From NCBI GenBank assembly GCA_937864265.1, contig CALMIR010000155.1, positions 1 to 50,691 of the forward strand: a stretch of DNA of 50,691 bases, in the 5' to 3' direction. Under the pieces are notes generated by a model. It had not been told where the DNA came from and did no database searches. It saw nothing but the letters and a program-made list of their open reading frames with translations. Below are positions 36,069 to 44,586 of the stretch, piece after piece. The stretch's first letter is position 1. Each line of letters begins with the position of its first letter. A program made the translations under genes and the position numbers. Origin of the DNA: an uncultured Saprospirales bacterium. Its GTDB lineage: Bacteria > Bacteroidota > Bacteroidia > Chitinophagales > Saprospiraceae.

Positions 36069-39000
36069 ATGCTAATAAAAAACCAGTCGGCTCAACGCGA
36101 GAAAAACTACCACCGCATCACGGGTATGGTTTTGGCTGGAATGGTGCTGTTGCTAGGCGCTATTTGGATATTTCAGCCTAGCCATCGGACGAATAAACCA
36201 AGCGATGGTGCGATTTTTTGCAGCGCAGAAATCAAAAAAAATGGCCGCTACATCGAGCAAGGGATTGATTTCGGAGCGGCAGACAATCGAAGCGATTTGC
36301 AGGCTCGAAGCGGGCAATATGCCTGCCGACTGGAAGCCAAAGGCGAAACCCAATATGGATTTGGGTATAAAACCGGGAATCCTGATCTAGGGAAGGCTTA
36401 TAAAATCAGCGTTTGGCGCTACGCCGAAATACCGGAGTCGGCTTTCCTGGCTGTACAGATCAAGGGAGAAGAGGAGCAATATTTTCAGACTGGCACGCCC
36501 ATTGAGAAAGACGAAAATGGCTGGGAGAAATTGGAAATTCGTTTTTTTCTGCCTTTCGGCAAAAAAGTCGAATCCCTGAACAGCTATGTGTATAGTGGCG
36601 GGCAATTTGAAGCTTTTTTCGATGACTTTTTGGTAGAAATGCTCCATCCCTTAGCAGACACTGCTTTTCAACCGGAAGTATTGAACTTGCACATCAAGGA
36701 GTCAGAATTGGCACAATTGCGGAAAAAGCGGGAGGAGGCTTTCCAGAAAGGCATCCTGGAAGCAGACGACAACGATTGGGTGGAGGCGGAATTGGAAGGC
36801 GATTCGACAGGTGTAATGCCCGTTCAACTCCGTTTAAAAGGCGACTGGCTCGACCACCTGCGGGGCGATAAATGGTCTTTCCGTATCGCCATGGATGATC
36901 CCTATGCCTGGCGCCGAATGCAGACTTTTTCTTTGCATACCCCCATAGCGCGCTACTTCCTGCACGAATGGCTGTTGCACCAACTCTGGGAGCAGGAAGA
37001 TGTGCTGACCACCCGATACGACTTTGTAGAACTGCGGCTCAACGGTCAATCGCTGGGTATTTATGCCTATGAAGAACATTTTGAAAAACACCTGGTCGAA
37101 TACCGGGAACGGCGCGAAGGGCCTATCGTCAAATTTGCCGAAGACGGCTATTGGCAGGCTCTAAAACGCCAGTTGAATCACCATGGATTCATACGCCCGC
37201 ACGCTACGCATGCCCAAATGGAATGGGAGAATGCCGAAGTGCAAGCTTTTAAGCAAAAAAGCATTCAAAAATCTCCGGTACTTTCAGCTCAATACGAACA
37301 GGCTCAGACCCTAATGGAGCAATACCGCCAAGGAAAATTACCCGTTTCCGATGTTTTTGACCTCAAACCCCTGGCCCGTTACTACGCTGTTTGCGATGTG
37401 CTCAATGGCTATCACGGCATCAATTGGCACAACCAGCGTTTTTACTACAATCCGGTGATCAATAAATTGGAGCCAATTGGCTTTGATGGGTATGGCGGCC
37501 CGCCGGAAGCGCAATATACGTTCCTAGGCGAAGGCGCGCTCAATCCCTACTCGGTGATGCAAGAGTCGGCTTTCGCGCCCTTGTTTTCCGATCCTGAATT
37601 TGTAAGGGCTTATGTGGAAGCGCTTTACCGCTTGAGTTCCAAATCGTATTTGCGAGAGTTCATGGATCGCATTTACCCCAACTGGGCAGCTCGATTGCAG
37701 TATTTGCAGTTGGAGTTTACTGATTATCGCCCCGATTTCGATGATATTTACCGCCAGGCCCAGTACATTCATTCCATCCTCTTGCCCTACGGCAATTATA
37801 GCCTGGAAGTTTTTAATGCCCCTGGTTTCGATTATGACACCCGTTTTCGGCAGCTATTGCTGCGAAATCGGCACAACCTGCCTTTGGAAGTTATTGGATA
37901 CAGCCTGAGCAAGGCTGGCGCGGTTCAGCCTTTGGACACAACGATCTTGTTGGCTGGTCAAATACCCCGTCGTTTTTTGTCAAGACTTAGAAAATCAGGG
38001 CAAATTGACGACTTTGGAGCAGTCCGTTACTTAGAGCAAGCCGCCATCAGCACGCAGCATATTCCTCAATACGAAAGTCTTTTGGTGCCTACAAAGGCGC
38101 GGTACCTCTGTTTTCGCGTACCCGGCATAGACAGCCTTTTTTATAAGGAAATTGGGAAAAACCAGTTGCCGGAGCAAAGGACAGCCGTTCAGCGACTAAT
38201 GCCCCAAACCGAACTCAAAAGCAACAACTGGTATCAGGTAAAAGGGCAACAAATCGTTTTTAAGCCGGGAAAACACCTGATCGACCAGCCTATTGTCATC
38301 CCCGCTGGCTATACGGTTTTTGCGGAAGCAGCTACCACGTTGGATTTTAATCAGGGCGCTTTTTTGTTGTCCTATTCCCCCCTTCAGTTTTTTGGCAGCG
38401 AAGCCGCACCTATCCGCATTACTTCTCAGGATCGCCAGGGCAGCTTTACGCTATTGGGCGAAACAAGTCCCTCCATTTTTTCCTACGTAATTTTTGAAGA
38501 CCTCAATACTTTGAAAACCAATGGTTGGAATTTGACGGGTGCGGTCACCTGCTACGAATCAGAGGTAATATTCAAACACTGTGTTTTTAGAAATAACCAC
38601 TGCGAGGACGCGCTGAATCTGATTCGATCGAATTTCACGATTGAAGACTGCCATTTTGCACAGATTTTTAGCGACGCTTTCGACTCCGACTTCAGCCGGG
38701 GTACCGTAACGCGCTCGGCTTTCGTCAACACGGGCAACGACGGGATGGATTTCTCGGGCAGTATAGCCAATATCAAAGATTGCTACCTCGAAGGCAACGG
38801 AGATAAAGGGATAAGCGTTGGGGAAGAAAGCGATGTCAGTGTTTTCAATACATCCATCACAGGAGCGCCTATCGCCCTTGCAGGGAAAGATTTTTCGGTT
38901 GTAGTCGTAAAAGCTTTAAACATAACGGATTGCGAGCAAGGTTTTGTCGCTTTTCAGAAAAAACCCGAATTTGGCGGCAGCTATATTCTTGTAGAATCCT

Positions 39001-39080
39001 TTCAAGTGGAAAACACCAAGCGTTTGTACGCCATTGCAAAAGGCAGCCGCCTGCAATTGGTGGATCGTTTGATAGAATAA
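36069..39080 (+). CDS. CotH kinase-like protein with C-terminal parallel beta-helix
   Basis: A 1003-residue protein, membrane-anchored by a helix at about 17-36. Residues about 200-480 form a CotH domain: MPVQLRLKGDWLDHLRGDKW SFRI, then NGQSLGIYAYEEHFEKHLVE and the catalytic-like YYAVCDVLNGYHGINWHNQR with LEPIGFDGYGG. CotH of Bacillus spores phosphorylates coat proteins. The last 250 residues are right-handed beta-helix repeats (CVFRNNHCEDALNLIRSNFT, FVNTGNDGMDFSGSIANIKD, CYLEGNGDKGISVGEESDVS), a fold common in polysaccharide-binding or -cleaving proteins. It is 29 bases after DUF4956, the usual genomic companion. Confidence 0.88.
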   Translation: MLIKNQSAQREKNYHRITGMVLAGMVLLLGAIWIFQPSHRTNKPSDGAIFCSAEIKKNGRYIEQGIDFGAADNRSDLQARSGQYACRLEAKGETQYGFGYKTGNPDLGKAYKISVWRYAEIPESAFLAVQIKGEEEQYFQTGTPIEKDENGWEKLEIRFFLPFGKKVESLNSYVYSGGQFEAFFDDFLVEMLHPLADTAFQPEVLNLHIKESELAQLRKKREEAFQKGILEADDNDWVEAELEGDSTGVMPVQLRLKGDWLDHLRGDKWSFRIAMDDPYAWRRMQTFSLHTPIARYFLHEWLLHQLWEQEDVLTTRYDFVELRLNGQSLGIYAYEEHFEKHLVEYRERREGPIVKFAEDGYWQALKRQLNHHGFIRPHATHAQMEWENAEVQAFKQKSIQKSPVLSAQYEQAQTLMEQYRQGKLPVSDVFDLKPLARYYAVCDVLNGYHGINWHNQRFYYNPVINKLEPIGFDGYGGPPEAQYTFLGEGALNPYSVMQESAFAPLFSDPEFVRAYVEALYRLSSKSYLREFMDRIYPNWAARLQYLQLEFTDYRPDFDDIYRQAQYIHSILLPYGNYSLEVFNAPGFDYDTRFRQLLLRNRHNLPLEVIGYSLSKAGAVQPLDTTILLAGQIPRRFLSRLRKSGQIDDFGAVRYLEQAAISTQHIPQYESLLVPTKARYLCFRVPGIDSLFYKEIGKNQLPEQRTAVQRLMPQTELKSNNWYQVKGQQIVFKPGKHLIDQPIVIPAGYTVFAEAATTLDFNQGAFLLSYSPLQFFGSEAAPIRITSQDRQGSFTLLGETSPSIFSYVIFEDLNTLKTNGWNLTGAVTCYESEVIFKHCVFRNNHCEDALNLIRSNFTIEDCHFAQIFSDAFDSDFSRGTVTRSAFVNTGNDGMDFSGSIANIKDCYLEGNGDKGISVGEESDVSVFNTSITGAPIALAGKDFSVVVVKALNITDCEQGFVAFQKKPEFGGSYILVESFQVENTKRLYAIAKGSRLQLVDRLIE

Positions 39081-39090
39081 TGGAGTTATA

Positions 39091-41796
39091 ATGAAGCGAC
39101 TATTTATTTTTTTCTTTTGCTGGATCAGTTCAATAAGCGTCTTTTCTCAGATATTGCCGGACGATTTTTATGAAGAATTGGTGCTAGCTGGCCGCGATTT
39201 TCCCACCGGACTCACATTTGACCAAAATGGCCGAATGTTTTTTTGGGAAAAAAAGGGCGTAGTCTGGTTGATGGACGCCGAGGGGCATTTGCAGGAAGCG
39301 CCATTTTTAGACATCAGCGAAGAAGTGAGCAATTGGAAAGACCACGGCCTGATGGGCTTTGCACTAGATCCGGGGTTTCTCAGCAATGGTTATTGCTATG
39401 CGCTCTATGCGCTCGATTTGCACCATTACGACTACTATGGTACGCCGCAATACCACCCCGATTCGACGGTCACCTGGAAACCTACCATTGGCCGGGTAAC
39501 CCGTTTTAAAGCAGACCCCCTGAATAACTTTAGCCGCGTGTTGCCAGAAACCAGAACGGTGCTGCTGGGGGAAACCATTGAAAACGGCATCCCGATTTTG
39601 TATGAGTTTCACGGGCTGGGCAGTATCGTGGTTGCAGAAGATGGCACTTTGCTCATTTCCTGTGGCGACGCGACCAGCAATGCCTCTGCCGATATGGGCG
39701 GGGACAGTATTGGCACTATGGTAACGCCCGCTCTGGCCAGGGGCATCATTACCCCCGATCAGGATGTGGGTTCCTATAAAGCTCAGTACCTGGGTGCTTA
39801 CAGCGGTAAGGTACTCCGAATCAGCGCCGAAAATGGCGATGGCTTGAGCAGCAATCCTTTTTATGATCCATCCAACCCACGTTCTCCCCAATCGCGCACT
39901 TGGGCTTATGGGCTTCGCAATCCCTACCGCATTGCCATCCGCCCTAACACAGGCTCCCATTTTCCGGAAGAGGGTCAACCCGGCGTCGTGTTTGTAGGCG
40001 ATGTGGGCAACGGGGCCTGGGAAGAGTTGGATATTGTAACTTTTGGTGGGCAGAATTTTGGCTGGCCTATCATGGAGGCCTTTGGTGGGCATTTTCCATT
40101 TTACAGCGATCCGGCACCGGCCAATCAGCTGCGCCCCAATCCGCTTTTTGGGCAAAACGGCTGCGAACAAGCCTTTTTTACCTTCAAAGATATTTACAAA
40201 AATCTGGAACGCTACAGCACACCCCCTCCTACAAATCCCTGTAACCCGACTATCCCGGTAGAAGGTTTTGTAATTGGTTACCCTCCTGTATTGTGCTGGA
40301 ACAACGCCCGTTGGAATCCGCCTACTCGTGCGCAGGTTCCGGTTTTTAATGAGCAAGGGTTCATCAATGGTTTGGACATAGGAACAGAAGGATCGAATGT
40401 AAGTGGCGAGGTGTTTGAGGGGTATTCCAGTTTGGCTGGCGTTTTTTACGAAAGTGACACTTACCCAGCCATTTATAAGGGAAAATACTTTGCCGTCGAT
40501 TTCAGCGGCTGGATCAAAGCGATGGAGTTTGATGCCGAAAACCACCTTTTGTCGGTCGAACCCTTTCACCAGTTTGCCAGAGACATCATCCATCTGGCAC
40601 TCAATCCAGCTGACGGCATATTGTATTACATTGATCTGGAAGGCAATATCAAAAAAATCACTTACGGCGGAAATCCAGCTCCCGTGGCTATTATTGAGAT
40701 GGATAAAAACTACGGCGGCCAAAACTTGACGGTTCAATTTGATGCTTCCAACTCTTATGATCCCAATTTGAGTCCGCTGAGCTATAGCTGGGATTTCGGC
40801 GATGGCAGCGTCAGTCAGGAAAAATCGCCAACGCATACTTTTACTACGACTGAGCAATCGGTGAAGCGTTTTGATGTTCAACTTACCGTAACGGATACCG
40901 CCGGCGCCAGCAGCACGGCCACGGCTGTCGTTTCTTTGAACAATACGCCCCCACGGGTGGAAATTACGAGTTTCAAAGATGGCGATCGCTACCCGCTAAA
41001 TGGGACAAATTTGCTGCGTTTGGCAGCAGAGGTATCCGATGAGGAGCACAGCAATGAGGAATTGATGTATGCCTGGCGTACTTTTCTACACCACAACGAC
41101 CACTTCCATCCCGATCCGGTTGACTTTGAGCGAGAAAGCTTTACACTCATCAGTCCGCTGGGTTGCCACGATGAATTCTACTGGTATCGAATAGCGCTTA
41201 CGGTCACCGATCCAGGTGGCTTGGCCACCACGGTGAGCCAGCAAATTTATCCAAACTGCGATCCCCCCTTTCTAGACGAACTGGTTTTGAGCGCAGAACC
41301 CGATGAAAGTAAGATCGTATTGAATTGGCAGGCCAACCTTACTGGTTCAGTTGACCAGTACCTTGTGCAACGAAGCAGTGACTTTTTGCATTTTGACGTT
41401 ATTGGAACACTGGATGAAAACACTTTCACTTTTGTAGATGCGCAGCCGCTAAAAGGGAGCAATATTTACCGCATTAAGGCTATTTCTTCCGATCGTGCCT
41501 TTATGTATTCCAATTTGGTGGCAACTAGTTTTCCCAAAAAACCAGCTATCCAGGTTTTCCCCAATCCGGCTACGGACTTTTTCCGCATCTTCATCGAAGA
41601 GCCAGAGTCAGCTTTGGTACATTTCGAGCTGTATGAAGAAAACGGCGTTCGGATTTTCAAGGATGCCACCATGGCCGAATCGGGAATACCGTTTGAAAAA
41701 AGTTTTCTCACCCAATACTTTCCCAACCAGTTCTATTTTTACAAAATCTGGAATGGCAATTTGGAAAGGGCGGGTAAATTAATCATAAATAGATAA
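39091..41796 (+). CDS. PQQ-type sugar dehydrogenase with PKD and T9SS sorting domains
   Basis: A 901-residue secreted protein: signal peptide (to SVFSQ, about 21), a soluble glucose/sorbosone dehydrogenase beta-propeller (about 25-525; DHGLMGFALDPGFL, GSIVVAEDGTLLISCGD, TWAYGLRNPYRIAIRP, GDVGNGAWEELDIVTFGGQN FGWP), a PKD domain (LSYSWDFGDGSVSQEKSPTH), a further Ig-like part, and a type A T9SS sorting domain (IQVFPNPATDFFRIF to the KLIINR end). Such propellers oxidise sugars using PQQ or a similar cofactor. Placed 10 bases after the CotH gene, so a role in the same process is likely. Confidence 0.9.
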   Translation: MKRLFIFFFCWISSISVFSQILPDDFYEELVLAGRDFPTGLTFDQNGRMFFWEKKGVVWLMDAEGHLQEAPFLDISEEVSNWKDHGLMGFALDPGFLSNGYCYALYALDLHHYDYYGTPQYHPDSTVTWKPTIGRVTRFKADPLNNFSRVLPETRTVLLGETIENGIPILYEFHGLGSIVVAEDGTLLISCGDATSNASADMGGDSIGTMVTPALARGIITPDQDVGSYKAQYLGAYSGKVLRISAENGDGLSSNPFYDPSNPRSPQSRTWAYGLRNPYRIAIRPNTGSHFPEEGQPGVVFVGDVGNGAWEELDIVTFGGQNFGWPIMEAFGGHFPFYSDPAPANQLRPNPLFGQNGCEQAFFTFKDIYKNLERYSTPPPTNPCNPTIPVEGFVIGYPPVLCWNNARWNPPTRAQVPVFNEQGFINGLDIGTEGSNVSGEVFEGYSSLAGVFYESDTYPAIYKGKYFAVDFSGWIKAMEFDAENHLLSVEPFHQFARDIIHLALNPADGILYYIDLEGNIKKITYGGNPAPVAIIEMDKNYGGQNLTVQFDASNSYDPNLSPLSYSWDFGDGSVSQEKSPTHTFTTTEQSVKRFDVQLTVTDTAGASSTATAVVSLNNTPPRVEITSFKDGDRYPLNGTNLLRLAAEVSDEEHSNEELMYAWRTFLHHNDHFHPDPVDFERESFTLISPLGCHDEFYWYRIALTVTDPGGLATTVSQQIYPNCDPPFLDELVLSAEPDESKIVLNWQANLTGSVDQYLVQRSSDFLHFDVIGTLDENTFTFVDAQPLKGSNIYRIKAISSDRAFMYSNLVATSFPKKPAIQVFPNPATDFFRIFIEEPESALVHFELYEENGVRIFKDATMAESGIPFEKSFLTQYFPNQFYFYKIWNGNLERAGKLIINR

Positions 41797-41815
41797 CGCC
41801 ATAAGCCTTGACCAA

Positions 41816-43087
41816 ATGCGCTATTTTTATCGGTATTATCTGTTGCTTTTTCTGATTGTTTTGGTGTGGCGGGCCTACGACTTGCCGCTGCGCTTTTGGA
41901 ACGGCCTAATCTGGTCGGATGCAGAGGGCTACTATTTGTACCTCCCGGCTACTTTCATTTACGGCACTTTTGAAGAGCTACCGGTACGCACTACCGATCA
42001 GTTTTTCATGTACGAAGGCACGAACAAGCGCTTTACCAAATACACCTGCGGGGTGGCCATCATGCAAGCGCCTTTCTTTTGGGTGGCCGATCAATTGGTC
42101 AAGATAAAGGGCTTGGAACGGGATGGATACAGCGCTTTTTATATCCGTTCTATACAATGGGCGGCTATTTTCTATGCGTTTTTGGGCTTATTGCTGCTTA
42201 AAAAAATATTGACCCGCCATTTCACGGAAGGCATTACTTTTTTGACCCTGCTAGGTCTGTTTTTTGGCACCAATCTATTCCATTATGCCGTGCAGGAGCC
42301 GGGCATGTCGCATGTGTATTCTTTTTTCCTATTTGCGCTCTTTGTTTACCTGACACCTGATTTTTACCAAAAGCCAGGTTGGAAACGTTTTGCCCTGATG
42401 GGATTCCTGCTTGGGCTAATTGTTCTCATACGGCCAACCAACCTCTTCTTACTGATTTATTTATTGGGCTACGGCATCCGAAGTCGGCACGATCTCCAGG
42501 TCAGGGTGCGCTTCATCCAACGCCATTTTGGACAGTTATTAATCGCGCCGCTGTGTAGCTTGCTGGTGTTTGTACCCCAATTTGTCTATTGGAAGTACAT
42601 TTCCGGCGATTGGTTGATCTATTCTTACGGCGAGGAAGGATTCAAGTGGCTTAATCCCAAAATAGATCGCTTGCTGTTCGACATCAAAAACGGTTGGTTG
42701 TTGTTTAGTCCGATGGCGGGACTAGGCTTGATTGGCCTGTTTTTGGCCTTTAAAAGAAATGCATACGATAGCCGGATCATCCTTACTTTGCTCCTGGTGT
42801 TGATCTACATTTGGAGCAGTTGGTGGTGTTGGTGGTTTGGCGGCGCTTTTGGGCAGCGCAACTTTGTGGAGTGGTATGTGTTGCTGGCCTTTCCATTTGC
42901 TTTGCTGGCGCAGCGCATTTTTGAACAAAAATACAGGATACTCCAGGTGGTTTACTCGCTGGTATTTTTTGCCGCGCTATACTACGGTTTTTATCTTTGT
43001 CTGAGCTTTACCGGCCCCCATTACGAATGGTGGGAATGGCATTTGGTAACCGAGCATATGATAAAGTTTAAGCTTTTTAAACCCTGA
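41816..43087 (+). CDS. GT-C-like polytopic membrane protein
   Basis: A 423-residue protein with about ten membrane helices. The first loop contains WSDAEGYYLYLPATFIYGTF, an acidic motif placed like the catalytic Asp/Glu of GT-C fold lipid-linked sugar transferases; later features include NLFHYAVQEPGMSHVYSFFL and SSWWCWWFGGAFGQRNFVEW. It resembles the ArnT/GT39/PMT group in plan and could glycosylate a lipid or protein. The donor and acceptor are unknown. Gaps of 19 and 7 bases to its neighbours. Confidence 0.75.
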   Translation: MRYFYRYYLLLFLIVLVWRAYDLPLRFWNGLIWSDAEGYYLYLPATFIYGTFEELPVRTTDQFFMYEGTNKRFTKYTCGVAIMQAPFFWVADQLVKIKGLERDGYSAFYIRSIQWAAIFYAFLGLLLLKKILTRHFTEGITFLTLLGLFFGTNLFHYAVQEPGMSHVYSFFLFALFVYLTPDFYQKPGWKRFALMGFLLGLIVLIRPTNLFLLIYLLGYGIRSRHDLQVRVRFIQRHFGQLLIAPLCSLLVFVPQFVYWKYISGDWLIYSYGEEGFKWLNPKIDRLLFDIKNGWLLFSPMAGLGLIGLFLAFKRNAYDSRIILTLLLVLIYIWSSWWCWWFGGAFGQRNFVEWYVLLAFPFALLAQRIFEQKYRILQVVYSLVFFAALYYGFYLCLSFTGPHYEWWEWHLVTEHMIKFKLFKP

Positions 43088-43094
43088 CAGCCCT

Positions 43095-43544
43095 ATGGTT
43101 GAAATCCTCAGAACCTCCTCCGAACATCCCGATTTCCAATCGCTCGTTCGCCTTTTAGATGCCGAATTGGCGGAACGGGATGGCGAAGACAATGCGTTTT
43201 ACGCTCAATACAACAAAATAGACCTGATTCGACACGCTATAGTAGCTTATCAGGATGGACAGGCCATAGGCTGTGGTGCTATCAAAACATTTGATGAAAA
43301 GGCAGTGGAAGTGAAGCGGATGTTTACCCTACCCGCCATGCGCGGATTGGGGATAGCCCGTATTATTTTGAGCGAGTTGGAAAAGTGGGCAGCCGAATTG
43401 TCTTACGAAAAATGCGTGCTGGAAACGGGTAAAAGGCAGCCCGAAGCCATAGCCCTCTACTTGAAGCAGGGCTATTCCATTATTCCCAACTATGGGCAAT
43501 ACATCGGGATTGAAAACAGTGTTTGTTTTGAAAAAATGGTATGA
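43095..43544 (+). CDS. GNAT-family N-acetyltransferase
   Basis: A 149-residue acetyltransferase. The acetyl-CoA-binding motif A is EVKRMFTLPAMRGLGIARII followed by LSELEKWAAELSYEKCVLE TG, and the QPEAIALYLKQGYSIIPNYG segment is motif B. Substrate unknown; small GNATs of this type acetylate amines or antibiotics, and inside a glycan-related run it might modify an amino sugar. Its stop overlaps the next start by four bases (ATGA). Confidence 0.92.
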   Translation: MVEILRTSSEHPDFQSLVRLLDAELAERDGEDNAFYAQYNKIDLIRHAIVAYQDGQAIGCGAIKTFDEKAVEVKRMFTLPAMRGLGIARIILSELEKWAAELSYEKCVLETGKRQPEAIALYLKQGYSIIPNYGQYIGIENSVCFEKMV

Positions 43545-44470
43545 AAATCGCCTTTATCCATCGCGGCAGGGCCATAAAGCCGGAACTGGAAATCTATCGG
43601 GATTTTTTCCAGCAAGCCGGGCATGAATCGGTACTACTGAAAACCTGGTCGGAGGAAAGTATTCAAAGCTGCGAGGTAGAATGGCATTTTATGGGCTTGG
43701 ACAGGCAAGCCAAACCGGGGAATCGAATCAAAGTACACGAATACACCTCTCTTTCCATTCCCCCTTTTGCCTATTGGAAAAACCACATCAAGAAGCGCTT
43801 GGCCAGCCAACCCGATCTTCGGGTATTTGGCAGCCCGCTGATTGCCCAAGTACTGAATTTCAGAGATGGTGTACCCGCTTTTTTTCGGGATGCCGGAATC
43901 GGGCAACAGTTTTTTCAAAAGCAACATGAAACGGCTGCCATGTATGATTTTGTCTATTGCGGGGCAATGGATCGAACCCGGCAATTGCATCGCTTGCTGA
44001 ACCATTTCATACAAAAATTGCCAGAACAAAAACTCTTGTTGGTCGGTGAAGTGCCGCCTCATCTGAAGCCTTTTTTAAGCCATCCCAATTTTTATACAAG
44101 CGGAAAAGTACCTTATCCGGATGTCCCTCGCTATTTGTTGCAGGCGCGTTATGCGATCAATTTTATCCCAGATGTTTATCCTTATCATTTCCAAAGGCCG
44201 CTCAAGCTATTGGAATACTGTGCCTTGGGAATGCCCGTTGTCAGCACCGATTATGCCTGGGTACGCCAATTTGAAGCCGAACGAAAGGCTCTGTTTTTTA
44301 AGATAAAACCTGATTTTAGTAATTTCACACTGGAGAACGTTCAAAAATTCAGGTACAGCACGCCTGATGTTCGGGATTTGAGTTGGGAAAACATATTGGC
44401 ATCCTCTGGGATATTGCCTTTTTTGGAAGGTGCGCTCCAATCCCACAATTTAGCAGGGCACTCGAAGTGA
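43541..44470 (+). CDS. Glycosyltransferase (GT4-like)
   Basis: A 309-residue protein without membrane helices. The C-terminal half has the GT-B/GT4 pattern: NFYTSGKVPYPDVPRYLLQA RYA, then RPLKLLEYCALGMPVVSTDY, the sugar-nucleotide-binding loop with Glu (LLEYCALG). The N-terminal half is MKIAFIHRGRAIKPELEIYR DFF. Translationally coupled to the GNAT gene. The last nine residues (SHNLAGHSK) are encoded by the first of three 43-bp hairpin repeats, suggesting the repeat inserted at the gene end or overlaps it as a terminator. Confidence 0.8.
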   Translation: MKIAFIHRGRAIKPELEIYRDFFQQAGHESVLLKTWSEESIQSCEVEWHFMGLDRQAKPGNRIKVHEYTSLSIPPFAYWKNHIKKRLASQPDLRVFGSPLIAQVLNFRDGVPAFFRDAGIGQQFFQKQHETAAMYDFVYCGAMDRTRQLHRLLNHFIQKLPEQKLLLVGEVPPHLKPFLSHPNFYTSGKVPYPDVPRYLLQARYAINFIPDVYPYHFQRPLKLLEYCALGMPVVSTDYAWVRQFEAERKALFFKIKPDFSNFTLENVQKFRYSTPDVRDLSWENILASSGILPFLEGALQSHNLAGHSK

Positions 44471-44567
44471 CCTGCTAAAGAAATCCCACAATTTAGCGGG
44501 GCACTCGAAGTGACCCGCTAAAGAAATCCCACAATTTAGCGGGGCACTCGAAGTGACCTGCTAAAGA
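44439..44567. repeat. Three tandem 43-bp hairpin repeats
   Basis: Units start at 44439, 44482 and 44525 and are 43 bases long, nearly identical. Each contains a hairpin of 14-base arms (TTTAGCAGGGCACT / AGTGACCTGCTAAA) with a CGA loop and one internal mismatch. The variable pair in the arm is A-T in unit 1, G-C in unit 2 and G-T in unit 3, so pairing is kept. The array separates two convergent genes and begins inside the glycosyltransferase 3' end. Confidence 0.9.
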
Positions 44568-44586
44568 AATAAGAATCAAAAAAAAA

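Noticed and set aside
39364-40881. 505-codon minus-strand open frame
   Set aside because: Lies wholly antisense to the sugar dehydrogenase, whose domains are clear; codon content is a mirror of that gene.
44439-44567. CRISPR array
   Set aside because: Units are directly adjacent without variable spacers and each forms a hairpin; no cas genes nearby.
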